A program made the position numbers and the translations under genes. DNA of 64,000 bases, from NCBI RefSeq assembly GCF_000374025.1, contig NZ_KB893195.1, forward strand, positions 310,001 through 374,000, read 5' to 3'. The number at the start of each line of letters is the position of its first letter. Position 1 is the first letter of the stretch. Below are positions 41,553-50,579 of the stretch, piece by piece. The stretch is from Spirosoma panaciterrae DSM 21099 (GTDB lineage: Bacteria; Bacteroidota; Bacteroidia; Cytophagales; Spirosomataceae). A model generated the notes under the pieces. It saw nothing but the letters and a program-made list of their open reading frames with translations, was not told where the DNA came from and made no database searches.

Positions 41553-41610
41553 CGACAAAGCACAATGCTATTCGCAAAAACGCTGATTTAGATATCAACT
41601 ACGATCAATC

Positions 41611-41814
41611 ATGACCTCCGAAGAAATAAAGAAAAACGAACGCCGTGAGCGGTCGTTAGCCATTGCCCGACGTATGATGGCCAACAAGAAAGCCGCTGAG
41701 CAAGAGGCTATCGATGAATACAAAAACAACCCTGCCAAACAGGCGTTGGTTGAGGAATTACGACGTAAAAATGAAGAAGCAGGAACTCCCATCGTTAGGT
41801 TACCGATTCCGTAA
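41611..41814 (+). CDS. Small charged helical protein, upstream partner of an overlapping gene
   Basis: This 67-residue protein is almost entirely charged and helical (TSEEIKKNERRERSLAIARR, DEYKNNPAKQALVEELRRKN), with a short proline-containing end. The stop lies 44 bases inside the next gene in another frame, so translation is probably coupled. The order small charged protein then larger partner resembles a toxin-antitoxin or regulator-partner pair, but no known family is recognised. Confidence 0.65.
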   Translation: MTSEEIKKNERRERSLAIARRMMANKKAAEQEAIDEYKNNPAKQALVEELRRKNEEAGTPIVRLPIP

Positions 41815-42286
41815 TGATCTTACCACTCCCAATGTATTCGTTTTTGAAACGAGCAATTCGATCGTCTATGAAATCCGCTTTAAGCCAAGCGGCTATATTT
41901 TCGCAAACGACCCTGACCTGGAGCCGTTTGTCTTTGAGATGAGTATCGTTGTCATTGACAACCCGACCGGAAAACGCCCCCCACGCGATACGCTGGTTCC
42001 TCCTACACTCACGGCCATTTTCAGTATCTTTTTTGAGCAGCATGAACGTATTGTGGTTTACATCTGCGATACTTCCGATAAACGCGGTGAGGCCAGACAA
42101 CGCAAATTTTCCAGTTGGCTGACTCTTTACGGTGGGGACAATTACATACAATTCAATGATCGTTTGCAGGACGATTCTGGTGAAATCTACTTCGTATCGT
42201 TCGTTATCAAAAGTTCAAATCCGTATCAGCAACGCCTGATTGTTGCCTTTAGTGAGCTGATCACAGCGAATCAGCAAGATAAATAA
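41771..42286 (+). CDS. Uncharacterised protein, possibly DUF6169-like
   Basis: This 171-residue soluble protein has mixed alpha/beta features (FVFETSNSIVYEIRFKPSGY, VPPTLTAIFSIFFEQHERIV, SSWLTLYGGDNYIQFNDRL). The wording resembles small Bacteroidota proteins grouped as DUF6169, always paired with a short upstream gene, but I am recalling this and not testing it. I chose the ATG at 41771, which overlaps the upstream gene by 44 bases. An earlier ATG at 41714 would make a longer overlap. Confidence 0.65.
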   Translation: MKKQELPSLGYRFRNDLTTPNVFVFETSNSIVYEIRFKPSGYIFANDPDLEPFVFEMSIVVIDNPTGKRPPRDTLVPPTLTAIFSIFFEQHERIVVYICDTSDKRGEARQRKFSSWLTLYGGDNYIQFNDRLQDDSGEIYFVSFVIKSSNPYQQRLIVAFSELITANQQDK

Positions 42287-42302
42287 GCCGGTAACTTTCG
42301 CA

Positions 42303-43376
42303 TCAAATCACTTCCTGCTCAATAGCATCAGCCGCTTTAGTCGCCAGTTCAATAATCATAGGCAGTAAGTGGCCGAAACGGGCGTCCTGGCTGTAGCCCT
42401 GCTTCCAGCGTGCATAAATCTGCTGGGCGATCACGGCATTTTTGTAAAGCCCGAAAACGTAATAAAATAAAATATCGGTCAGGTCACGGCCACTTTGCCT
42501 TTCGTAATGAGCTACGACTTCTCGCCGGGTAAGGTTGCCGGGAAGCCACGTCAGATTAAAATTTCGATAGGCCGGACTGTCCTCGGCTTCTGACCAATAC
42601 GCCAGAGTAGCGCCCAGGTCCATCAGCGGATCGCCGACCGTTGCCATTTCCCAATCCAGTACACCTTTTATTTCCGGCATTGGCTCACCCGTTGCTTTGT
42701 CAGCGGCCAGAATTACATTATCGTACTTATAATCGTTGTGCAGAAAAGCCGGAGGTTGTTTGCGGGGGTAGTGCTGCTGAAGCCAGTTACCAACCTGATC
42801 CATGGCCGGAATTTTATCCGTTTCGGCCTGTCGGTATCGCCCGATCCAGCCTTCTACCTGTCGCTGTACGTAGCCGTCGGGTTTACCGAGCTGACCAAGT
42901 CCGGTTGCGACTATATCCAGTCGATGAATGGCAACCAGGTTATCGATCAGGGCTTCCGAAAGTTGGCGCATTCGTTCGGGAGCGAGTTCCAGACCGGGTG
43001 CCATTGTTGCCCGCAGAATAATACCCGAAACGCGTTTCATGATGTAAAAGGGGGCTCCAAGTACATCGGTCGTTTCGCAATACACGATGGGTTCGGGTAT
43101 TTTGTTGTACTGCCCATTCAGCAGCGACAGCACCCGAAACTCCCGGCCCATATCGTGCCCCCCTTTGATATTGGCCCCAACGGGAGGTCGTCGGAGTACA
43201 TACTCGCCATCGGTAGTTTTGAGCCAGTATGTCAGGTTTGAAAACCCACCCGGAAACTGTCGTATCTCCGTAACCTCACCCATATCGGGAGCGTGTTCAT
43301 GGAGGTACGCATTTAAACGAACCCGATCCAGTTCGTCGCCTACCCGAACCGACCGGGGCATATCAGGAGCAATCAT
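42303..43376 (-). CDS. Aminoglycoside-phosphotransferase-like kinase associated with acyl-CoA dehydrogenase
   Basis: This 357-residue protein has the APH/ACAD10 kinase fold. It has the Lys-containing nucleotide strand (YWLKTTDGEYVLRRPPVGA), FLHNDYKYDNVILAADKATG with the catalytic HxDxxxxN set, and the Mg-binding IKGVLDWEMATVGDPLMDLG. Proteins of this subgroup are thought to phosphorylate a hydroxy-acyl substrate before dehydration by an acyl-CoA dehydrogenase. An acyl-CoA dehydrogenase gene lies two genes upstream in the same direction. Confidence 0.88.
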   Translation of the reverse strand: MIAPDMPRSVRVGDELDRVRLNAYLHEHAPDMGEVTEIRQFPGGFSNLTYWLKTTDGEYVLRRPPVGANIKGGHDMGREFRVLSLLNGQYNKIPEPIVYCETTDVLGAPFYIMKRVSGIILRATMAPGLELAPERMRQLSEALIDNLVAIHRLDIVATGLGQLGKPDGYVQRQVEGWIGRYRQAETDKIPAMDQVGNWLQQHYPRKQPPAFLHNDYKYDNVILAADKATGEPMPEIKGVLDWEMATVGDPLMDLGATLAYWSEAEDSPAYRNFNLTWLPGNLTRREVVAHYERQSGRDLTDILFYYVFGLYKNAVIAQQIYARWKQGYSQDARFGHLLPMIIELATKAADAIEQEVI

Positions 43377-43392
43377 CAGATGTAGGATGTAA

Positions 43393-43432
43393 AAAGTAGG
43401 ATGTAAAGCGTTTAAAGCCTACAGCCTACTTT
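43393..43432. repeat. Weak intergenic hairpin
   Basis: AAAGTAGGATGT (43393-43404) pairs with ACAGCCTACTTT (43421-43432) with a single mismatch. The word GTAGGATGTAAA is repeated just to its left, in the same style as the stronger elements. Confidence 0.5.
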
Positions 43433-43492
43433 ATGCCTGTTGGACATTAAAACTCAGTATTCAGGCTTGCTGCCTGGTGACCTCTATCGAGC

Positions 43493-44122
43493 CTAAACAA
43501 GCCCTTGTTCTCTGGCAAAATTGAGCAAAGCAATGGGCGTGTCGATGCCCAATTTACGGGCAATGTTCCGGCGGTGAGCGTTGACCGTAAATTCGCTGAT
43601 AAACAGCCGTTCACCAATCTGGCGGGTCGAATAGCCCTGTACGACGAGCCGGATAATCTCGACCTCGCGTTTGGTAATCTGGTATTTAACGGTGAAGTCG
43701 TCGACCAGTCGCTCTGATGTATGGCCCGTTGCACCTGTTTCAGGAAACCAGTTTTCGCCAGCAGCCACCGCCCGAATAGCCCTTTTCAGCGTGGCCGAAC
43801 TACTGGTTTTCAGTATGTACCCATCAGCCCCTAATGCTTTCATTTCTTTAATCAACTTCGGCTGATCGTAACTGGTAAAGATGATTACTTTGAGCGTGGG
43901 CAGTTTTTCTTTCAGCGTCGTCAGGGTGGCGATACCATCCATATGCGGCATATTCAGATCGAGCAAGACCAGATCGATCGCTTGTTTTTGCAGCCGGTCC
44001 ACTAGCTGATGACCATTGGTGACAGGGTCAAGTACCTCTACCTCCTCCATCTCGTCGAGCACCGAGCGTACCCCGTCAACCAGTAGAGGGTGATCATCCG
44101 CTATAATAAGCCGTAAGGGCAT
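43493..44122 (-). CDS. NarL/FixJ-type response regulator
   Basis: This 209-residue regulator has a receiver domain (LIIADDHPLLVDGVRSVLDE, DLVLLDLNMPHMDGIATL with the phospho-Asp, ADGYILKTSSSATL) and a LuxR helix-turn-helix (TKREVEIIRLVVQGYSTRQI, ISEFTVNAHRRNIARKLG). No histidine kinase gene is adjacent, so it is an orphan in this window. It sits between the kinase-like and acyl-CoA dehydrogenase genes. Confidence 0.93.
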   Translation of the reverse strand: MPLRLIIADDHPLLVDGVRSVLDEMEEVEVLDPVTNGHQLVDRLQKQAIDLVLLDLNMPHMDGIATLTTLKEKLPTLKVIIFTSYDQPKLIKEMKALGADGYILKTSSSATLKRAIRAVAAGENWFPETGATGHTSERLVDDFTVKYQITKREVEIIRLVVQGYSTRQIGERLFISEFTVNAHRRNIARKLGIDTPIALLNFAREQGLV

Positions 44123-44163
44123 AGGTTTCCTGGTTTAACACGAAGCAACCCTAATATAAACAC

Positions 44164-45426
44164 TTATCCCTGCCGTGCTGCCATTTGTTTACGGAACTGT
44201 CGGATTTCTTTTGTCTTTTGCTTAATGTCCAGACCGTACCCTTTCAGGATGCTAATGGCTAGATTCTGCTTATGTACTTCGTCGGCTCCGTCCCAGATGC
44301 GGGCACCCCGTTCGTGCCGATACATAGCCGACAGCACCGTATCGTCCGTAACGCCCAGCGCCCCATGCACCTGAATAGCCCGATCCAGCACCCGCAGGAA
44401 CGCATTAGCCACATAGAATTTAATGGCTGATACAGCCTCGCGAACGTTGCTTACGCCAACGGTATCAATCATATAGGCCGTATTGAGCACATAGAGTCGA
44501 CAGGCATCAATCTCGGCCCGGCTTTCGGCAATAAAGTCCTGGATGAACTGTTTTTCACCGAGCATCACGTCTTCTTCGATCTCGCGGGTGGCGGCCCGTT
44601 TGCACAACAGATCCAGTGCTTTTTCGGCATTGCCGATCCAACGCATACAATGGTGTACACGCCCCGGCCCCAGCCGTTCCTGTGCCAATCGAAACCCCAT
44701 CCCCTCACCCGCAATGACGTTCGAAACGGGCACCCGACAGTTGGTATAGGTCACTTCGGCGTGGCTAAACCAGCCTTCACCCGCTTCCCCAAAGACGGGA
44801 ATATTTCGCTCTATGACAAAGCCGGGCGTATCGGTTGGCACAATGATCATACTGGCTCGCTGGTGCGGTGCAGCTTCTGGATTGGTTACGGCCATCACCA
44901 CGGCAAAGGCAGCCCCATCGGCCGAGGAGGTGAACCATTTTCGACCATTAATCACGTATTCATCCCCTTCCCGCACGGCCAGCGTGGCCATGCGCGTCGG
45001 ATTCGAGCCAGCAAAATCGGGCTCGGTCATGGAAAAACACGAACGGATTTCACCCGCCATCAATGGTTTCAGATACTGCTCTTTCAGTTCAGGTGATGCG
45101 AACTTATGCAGGAGTTCGATATTGCCAATGTCGGGAGCCTGACAACCAAATACATAGTGTCCAAAGAATGGGGCGTAGGCCAACACTTCGCTGATCTGCC
45201 CGAACTCGCAAAGCGTCAGTCCATGCCCACCTTCGTCTTTGGAAAGTGCCAGCCCCCAAAGACCAGCCGCTTTGACCTGTTCCCGTTTCTGATCGAGAAT
45301 TGGCAGGATCGCTTTCAGGTTCTGGTGCGAAAAATCGGCTTCGAGCGGAATCAGCTCGGCTTCGACAAACGCGCGAACCTGCGCCAGCAACGGGCGAACA
45401 CGTTCGGTAGTGAAAATGGTTTCCAT
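44164..45426 (-). CDS. Acyl-CoA dehydrogenase
   Basis: This 420-residue FAD enzyme oxidises acyl-CoA thioesters. The family signatures are CFSMTEPDFAGSNPTRMATL, YVINGRKWFTSSADGAAFAV and HGALGVTDDTVLSAMYRHER. In the last motif the GVTDD segment sits where ACAD10/11-like enzymes differ from short-chain dehydrogenases. With the APH-like kinase downstream, it fits a 4-hydroxyacyl-CoA degradation pair. An electron-transfer flavoprotein gene is not present here. Confidence 0.93.
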   Translation of the reverse strand: METIFTTERVRPLLAQVRAFVEAELIPLEADFSHQNLKAILPILDQKREQVKAAGLWGLALSKDEGGHGLTLCEFGQISEVLAYAPFFGHYVFGCQAPDIGNIELLHKFASPELKEQYLKPLMAGEIRSCFSMTEPDFAGSNPTRMATLAVREGDEYVINGRKWFTSSADGAAFAVVMAVTNPEAAPHQRASMIIVPTDTPGFVIERNIPVFGEAGEGWFSHAEVTYTNCRVPVSNVIAGEGMGFRLAQERLGPGRVHHCMRWIGNAEKALDLLCKRAATREIEEDVMLGEKQFIQDFIAESRAEIDACRLYVLNTAYMIDTVGVSNVREAVSAIKFYVANAFLRVLDRAIQVHGALGVTDDTVLSAMYRHERGARIWDGADEVHKQNLAISILKGYGLDIKQKTKEIRQFRKQMAARQG

Positions 45427-45447
45427 GCCGGAAATTAGTAGATTTTT

Positions 45448-46347
45448 TCATGGAATCGGCATCGTCAGCTCCTCACTCCTGCCCTGTAATCCGCCCGTAT
45501 GTACGGCCACAACCGTCGCTCCTTCCGGAAAATAACCGCGCCGGGCAAGGTCGTAAATCCCGAACAACATCTTTCCGGTATAGACCTGCTCCAGTAGAAT
45601 GCCCGTTTTTTGCTCAAACGTTCGAATAAACTCAATCAGTTGCGGAGTCGTTCGGGCATACCCGCCAGAGTGGTAATCTTGGATAAGGTTTAGCTTAGTC
45701 GGTGCGAATGCTGCATACTCGTCAATCTGAAGCGAGAAGCCAGAATCTGCTTTGAGTACCACAAAGCCAAGTACCTGCGTTTCTGCGGGAGCCGAACGAG
45801 CCAGCCCCGCTACGGTTCCGCCCGTCCCAACCGGGCAGCAGACAAAGTCAGGAACTGTGCCCAACTGCGCGATAATTTCTGGAATAATTTCGGCGGTTCC
45901 CCGAACGGCTAATTCGTTAGTTCCTCCTTCAGGCAGGATATAACAGGGACCAACTTGTGCGATCAAACCCGCCTGAAAAGCAGCCTCCTCCTTTTGCCGA
46001 TAGGCGGTGCGGCTGACAAAGTGAAGCCTCATCCCATAGGCTTCACAAGCCTGTAAGGTTTTATTACGCGGTGCCTGAGCCAGTTCATCCCCCCGTACGA
46101 TACCGATGGTTCGAAAACCAAATGCCTGACCCGCAGCGGCCGTAGCGTATAAATGATTGGAAAAGGCCCCGCCAAACGTCAGCAATGTATCGAACCCCTG
46201 ATCCCGAGCGGCCAGCAGGTTATAGTTGAGCTTCCGCCACTTGTTACCTGATATATGCGGATGCAGGAGATCGTCCCGTTTAAGCAGCAACCGAATGTTA
46301 ACCGGCTCAGGGAAAGGATTGGCAAGCGGTTGGAGCGTTGAAAGCAT
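45448..46347 (-). CDS. PLP-dependent D-cysteine desulfhydrase / ACC deaminase-like enzyme
   Basis: This 299-residue fold-type II PLP enzyme has the lysine region LLKRDDLLHPHISGNKWRKL, the phosphate cup DTLLTFGGAFSNHLYATAAA, and PVGTGGTVAGLARSAPAE. The family either deaminates 1-aminocyclopropane-1-carboxylate or cleaves D-cysteine, and I cannot decide from motifs alone. The start is the ATG at 46347; a frame reaching 46425 passes through a repeat element that abuts this ATG. Confidence 0.88.
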   Translation of the reverse strand: MLSTLQPLANPFPEPVNIRLLLKRDDLLHPHISGNKWRKLNYNLLAARDQGFDTLLTFGGAFSNHLYATAAAGQAFGFRTIGIVRGDELAQAPRNKTLQACEAYGMRLHFVSRTAYRQKEEAAFQAGLIAQVGPCYILPEGGTNELAVRGTAEIIPEIIAQLGTVPDFVCCPVGTGGTVAGLARSAPAETQVLGFVVLKADSGFSLQIDEYAAFAPTKLNLIQDYHSGGYARTTPQLIEFIRTFEQKTGILLEQVYTGKMLFGIYDLARRGYFPEGATVVAVHTGGLQGRSEELTMPIP

Positions 46348-46410
46348 CGTAACGCGGACAACCTGTCCGCATTGTTTAAAGATATCAGCAGACAGGATGT
46401 CCGCGTTACG
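46348..46410. repeat. Double-hairpin element of the GCRGACA family, copy 1
   Basis: Left palindrome GCGGACA-ACC-TGTCCGC (46354-46370), 17-base spacer, right palindrome GCAGACA-GGA-TGTCCGC (46388-46404) with one G-A mismatch. The outer arms 46348-46360 and 46398-46410 also pair over 13 bases. It lies directly against the start codon of the deaminase gene and between two divergent genes. Confidence 0.75.
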
Positions 46411-46437
46411 TCGTAAATTCGCCAAATTTTTGAGAAT

Positions 46438-47469
46438 ATGACCGATATAGCTGAGGATTTTTCGGAAGAGGAAGAATTATACGAGCATCACCGGATTGTG
46501 GTCGATAAGGGGCAGAGTCTGCTGCGCATCGACCGTTTTCTGATGGATCGACTCTCGAACGCCACCCGAACCAAAATCCAGGCCGCTATCGATGCCGAAT
46601 CTGTTCGGGTCAATGGTAACCTCACCAAAGCCAGCTATAAAGTTAAACCGGCCGATGTGATCACAATTTCGCTGGCGCATCCTCCCCGCGACACCGACAT
46701 TAAGCCCGAAAACATTCCACTCAACATTGTTTACGAAGATGAGGATGTGCTGGTGCTTAATAAACCGGCGGGTATGGTAGTCCATCCGGCTCATGGCAAC
46801 TGGGATGGCACGCTCGTAAATGGTCTGGTTTATCATTTTCAGCATTTACCCACTTCACGGAATGGTGAGATACGGCCCGGTCTTGTTCATCGGATCGACA
46901 AAGATACTTCGGGGTTGATGGTGATCGCCAAAACGGAGTACGCGATGACGCACCTGGCCCGACAGTTTTTTGAGCATACCATCGAACGAACCTACAACGC
47001 CCTGGTTTGGGGCATCCCGAATCCACCCGACGGTAGCATTACCGGCTACATTGGCCGATCCGTCCGTGATCGCAAAGTACAGGCTATCTACGACGATGAA
47101 AGCAAAGGCAAATGGGCCGTTACCCACTACAAGACCCTGGAAACCCTGCGCCAGGTGGCGCTGGTCCAGTGCAATCTGGAAACCGGGCGTACCCACCAGA
47201 TTCGGGCGCACATGAAGCACATCGGTCATCCTCTTTTCAACGATGCCATGTATGGGGGCGACCGGATTCTGCGCGGCAATCCCGTTGGAAGCTACAAAGC
47301 GTTTGTCGATAATGCCTTCAAGCTGCTACCTCGTCAGGCGCTTCATGCCAAATCGCTGGGTTTCGTTCATCCCCGTACCCGCCAGTGGCTCCAGTTCGAC
47401 TCAGCCTTACCCGACGATTTTCAGGCCGCTCTGGACAAATGGCGTAAGCGAATGCTGAACGATGAATGA
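46438..47469 (+). CDS. RluD-type 23S rRNA pseudouridine synthase
   Basis: This 343-residue enzyme has an N-terminal S4 RNA-binding domain (LLRIDRFLMDRLSNATRTKI, IDAESVRVNGNLTKASYKVK). The RluA catalytic domain has DEDVLVLNKPAGMVVHPAHG, the catalytic-Asp motif LVHRIDKDTSGLMVIAK, and LETGRTHQIRAHMKHIGHPL. It isomerises uridines, normally at positions in helix 69 of 23S rRNA for RluD. The length is typical. Confidence 0.94.
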   Translation: MTDIAEDFSEEEELYEHHRIVVDKGQSLLRIDRFLMDRLSNATRTKIQAAIDAESVRVNGNLTKASYKVKPADVITISLAHPPRDTDIKPENIPLNIVYEDEDVLVLNKPAGMVVHPAHGNWDGTLVNGLVYHFQHLPTSRNGEIRPGLVHRIDKDTSGLMVIAKTEYAMTHLARQFFEHTIERTYNALVWGIPNPPDGSITGYIGRSVRDRKVQAIYDDESKGKWAVTHYKTLETLRQVALVQCNLETGRTHQIRAHMKHIGHPLFNDAMYGGDRILRGNPVGSYKAFVDNAFKLLPRQALHAKSLGFVHPRTRQWLQFDSALPDDFQAALDKWRKRMLNDE

Positions 47470-47702
47470 TGAATTTTGTGTAGATAAATTAACGAAAAAA
47501 GATAATATTGTGCCTGATAAAACTTTTCGGTTTGCCGTGTCCACTATTCGGTGTTACCAACAGCTTGATACGATCTAACTACCAACCCAATTGACCGTAT
47601 TTATTGCCGTGCAGATAAACGGCTGAAATTAACAGTAGTATTCTCTCAGTACAAAGCAATCGCTAACCGAAACTCATTCATCATTCATCATCCTCATTAC
47701 CA

Positions 47703-48155
47703 ATGATTTCAATTCGTCCCGGCACCCTTGAAGATGTCCCCGAAGCGTTTGAGCTAGTTATGGAACTGGCCATTTATGAACGAGCCGCCGATGAAGTTAC
47801 AAACACCGTCGAACAGATGGCACTGGATGGCTTTGGCCCTAATCCTCTTTTTCGGATGCTCGTTGCCGAAGACTCCGACAGCCAACGACTCGTTGGCATG
47901 GCGCTGTACTTCTATCGCTATTCAACCTGGAAAGGCAAACGATTGTATCTGGAAGATATCATCGTCAAAGAAGAATTTCGGGGCTATGGAATTGGGAAAC
48001 TACTTCTGGACGCGACCATCGAAACAGCCCGCGAAACCAATTGCACGGGTATGATGTGGCAGGTACTCGACTGGAATGAACCCGCCATCGGTTTCTATAA
48101 ACAATTTGGCACCCGTTTCGACGACGGCTGGACCAACTGCCATCTGGATTTTTGA
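47703..48155 (+). CDS. GNAT-family N-acetyltransferase
   Basis: This 150-residue acetyltransferase begins ISIRPGTLEDVPEAFELVME. The acetyl-CoA motif is IIVKEEFRGYGIGKLLLDAT, and WQVLDWNEPAIGFYKQFGTR is the closing motif. The organisation matches diamine/spermidine acetyltransferase-like GNATs, but the acceptor is not clear from the sequence. Confidence 0.92.
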   Translation: MISIRPGTLEDVPEAFELVMELAIYERAADEVTNTVEQMALDGFGPNPLFRMLVAEDSDSQRLVGMALYFYRYSTWKGKRLYLEDIIVKEEFRGYGIGKLLLDATIETARETNCTGMMWQVLDWNEPAIGFYKQFGTRFDDGWTNCHLDF

Positions 48156-48162
48156 GCAAAGA

Positions 48163-48222
48163 GCATGGGGTACGGGGCAGAGGTTACATTTAGTGCTTAA
48201 CCCGCTGCCCCGTACCCCATGC
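48163..48222. repeat. Intergenic hairpin, AGAGCATRGGGTA family
   Basis: GCATGGGGTACGGGGCAG (48163-48180) is inverted exactly at 48205-48222. The flanking AAAGAGC/GCCCTTT continue the symmetry. It is clearly related to the element at 40484-40535. Confidence 0.7.
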
Positions 48223-48240
48223 CCTTTGCCAATAAACCCT

Positions 48241-48248
48241 TATCTTTG
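48241..48248 (+). promoter_or_regulatory. -7 box ahead of the GT51 gene
   Basis: TATCTTTG fits the TAnnTTTG consensus, 24 bases before the ATG at 48272. A TTG at 48226-48228 is closer than the usual -33 spacing. Confidence 0.5.
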
Positions 48249-48271
48249 TGGTTCGCGAATTGTGACCGAGC

Positions 48272-50578
48272 ATGACGTATCGTCAACAAAAAGCCCTCCG
48301 AATTGCGGGATGGGTATTTCTGAGTATTTTTTTACTGGCCTGTGTGGGAGCGGGTATTGCCTACTCCAAACGGGAAAGTCTTTTACAGTCCACACTTGAA
48401 CGGGCCATCCGTAAAGCCAAACGTGACTATAAACTAAACGTACACATCGGCTCGGCCAAATTTACCGGCCTGAGTTCGGTAGCGTTTCAGGATATTTCGG
48501 TCGTACCCGAAGATCGCGATAGTCTGGCCCACATTCAGCAAGTAGAAGTAGCCGTTCGGTTCTGGCCCCTGCTGACGGGAAAGATTGGGCTGTCTGGCAT
48601 GTTACTCGACAATGGATTTATTCAGGTTGTCAAGCGGGATTCGCTGTCGAACATCGATTTTCTACTCCACAAAAAGCGGGACTCTACCGCCGTTGAGGAA
48701 TCGCCCCGAGAAACCAGCCGCAAAACAGACTTATCCGAAGTCGCTGAAAATCTGATCGATAACATCCTTTCTAAAATTCCCGACGACCTGAATGTGAACA
48801 ATCTGGCGTTTCGGGTAATGGACAATAACGATACGCTGAACCTGCTGACCAAAACGGCTGTTATTCAGGACGAAGAGGTTCGATCTACCATCCTTCTGAA
48901 CGGGAATGAAGCGACCTGGCATCTGGCCGGAACCGCCGATCCAGCCGATCGGGAATACAATCTGGCCCTATATGCCGATGGTAAGCCGATTGAAATACCG
49001 TATATCCAGAAAAAATACAACTTAAAAGTACAGGTAGATACCCTACGGGCCGAACTGCATGATGTGGATCGATCGGGTAGCGAGTTTCGGATGGAAGGTG
49101 CTGGCTCGGTTCGAAATTTACGGATCAACCACCCTGCTATTGCTCGTACAGACGTTCTGGTTCCTCGAGCAGCTATGGATGCGCACCTGTTCGTTGGTGA
49201 AAATTACGTAGGTGTCGATAGCTCATCAACCCTCCATCTGGGCGAAGTGAGTGCTCATCCTTTCTTGAAATATACGCTTTCCGAAACGTCGGAACAGTCG
49301 AACCTGAAGCAGGCTCGCCATACCACTTCGGAGGAAGAAGAGTCTGCAGGACCGGGGAAAATTTATGAAGTTCAGCTTCATACGGGCCAAATGGACGCTC
49401 AGTCGCTGTTCAACTCATTCCCACAAGGGCTTTTTGAATCGCTCGAAGGGATGAAGGTGGCTGGTAAACTAAAATACGATGTTACGTTCCGCCTGGATAC
49501 ATCCCTGCCCGATTCGGTTGAATTCAACTCCGGCATGACATCGGAAGGGTTCCAGATTCTGAAAATGGGCCAGACGGACTTTGCGGAAATCAACCATCCG
49601 TTTGTTTATACCCCCTACGAAAAAGGCAAACCGGTTCGTGATATTGTCGTTGGCCCCGCCAATCCGGATTATACGCCAATCAACGCGATTTCTCCAGACC
49701 TGCGTAACGCGCTGCTGACTTCGGAAGATTACAATTTCTTTACCCACAAAGGATTCAACGAAAAAGCTTTTCGCGTTTCGATTGCTACCAATTTCAAGGA
49801 AAAATCCTTCAAGCGGGGCGCCAGTACCATTTCGATGCAGTTGGTTAAGAATGTGTTTCTGAACCGGAATAAGACATTATCTCGCAAAGTCGAGGAAATT
49901 CTGATTGTCTGGCTTATTGAAAATCAACATATCGTTCCGAAAGAGCGGATGTACGAGGTGTATCTGAATATCATTGAATGGGGCCGGAATATCTATGGCA
50001 TTGGTGAAGCAGCCCGGTATTATTTTGCCAAACGACCATCCGACCTCGACTTAGGCGAAAGTATTTTCCTGGCTTTTGTGGTGCCCCGCCCCAAACATGC
50101 TCTCGACTGGTTTTTACCCGATGGTACGCTACAAACCCGGAACGTACGCGGTTATTTTCGCCTTATCGGACGAATCATGGCCCGCCGTGGCCTGACAGCC
50201 CCTGACTCGGGCGCTTATGGCTTCTATGGCGTTCGGCTTCGCGAAGGACTTCGCCATGAAGTGGCTCCTGTTGATACGACGATGCAAATGGAGGACTTTC
50301 TGCCCAATCCGAATGGCAATGAACTTGATGACGACGATGAAGAAGGTGGCACCGGAATCGGTAATTTCTTTCGTCGCCTTTTCAAGGGGAAGAAGGCCGA
50401 TGAGAAAAAACCGGAGGATGAGCAAACCGCTCAACCTGAACGAACCGAATCTTCAGCTACCGAAGTAACGCCAACCGATACCGTAAAAACCCGTAAGCAA
50501 CTTCGCCAGGAACGGCGCGAACAAAAACGCCGGGAAAAAGAAGCCAAACGATTACAGGAAGAAGGCAATATACCGTAG
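48272..50578 (+). CDS. Peptidoglycan glycosyltransferase (GT51) fused to an AsmA-like periplasmic domain
   Basis: This 768-residue protein has one N-terminal membrane helix (IAGWVFLSIFLLACVGAGIA). About 420 residues follow that resemble AsmA/DUF748-like periplasmic segments (VAFQDISVVPEDRDSLAHIQ, KIGLSGMLLDNGFIQVVKRD). A GT51 domain spans about residues 465-650, with LLTSEDYNFFTHKGFNE (catalytic Glu485), KRGASTISMQLVKNVFLNRN, and YEVYLNIIEWGRNIYGIGEA. The C-terminus is a charged, probably disordered tail rich in E and K. There is no transpeptidase domain. It should polymerise lipid II, with the N-terminal part binding a partner or lipid. The fusion is noteworthy. Confidence 0.88.
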   Translation: MTYRQQKALRIAGWVFLSIFLLACVGAGIAYSKRESLLQSTLERAIRKAKRDYKLNVHIGSAKFTGLSSVAFQDISVVPEDRDSLAHIQQVEVAVRFWPLLTGKIGLSGMLLDNGFIQVVKRDSLSNIDFLLHKKRDSTAVEESPRETSRKTDLSEVAENLIDNILSKIPDDLNVNNLAFRVMDNNDTLNLLTKTAVIQDEEVRSTILLNGNEATWHLAGTADPADREYNLALYADGKPIEIPYIQKKYNLKVQVDTLRAELHDVDRSGSEFRMEGAGSVRNLRINHPAIARTDVLVPRAAMDAHLFVGENYVGVDSSSTLHLGEVSAHPFLKYTLSETSEQSNLKQARHTTSEEEESAGPGKIYEVQLHTGQMDAQSLFNSFPQGLFESLEGMKVAGKLKYDVTFRLDTSLPDSVEFNSGMTSEGFQILKMGQTDFAEINHPFVYTPYEKGKPVRDIVVGPANPDYTPINAISPDLRNALLTSEDYNFFTHKGFNEKAFRVSIATNFKEKSFKRGASTISMQLVKNVFLNRNKTLSRKVEEILIVWLIENQHIVPKERMYEVYLNIIEWGRNIYGIGEAARYYFAKRPSDLDLGESIFLAFVVPRPKHALDWFLPDGTLQTRNVRGYFRLIGRIMARRGLTAPDSGAYGFYGVRLREGLRHEVAPVDTTMQMEDFLPNPNGNELDDDDEEGGTGIGNFFRRLFKGKKADEKKPEDEQTAQPERTESSATEVTPTDTVKTRKQLRQERREQKRREKEAKRLQEEGNIP

Positions 50579-50579
50579 G

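Noticed and set aside
46347..46425. Longer start for the D-cysteine desulfhydrase-like protein
   Set aside because: The extra residues are encoded by the dispersed double-hairpin element and are not part of the enzyme fold.
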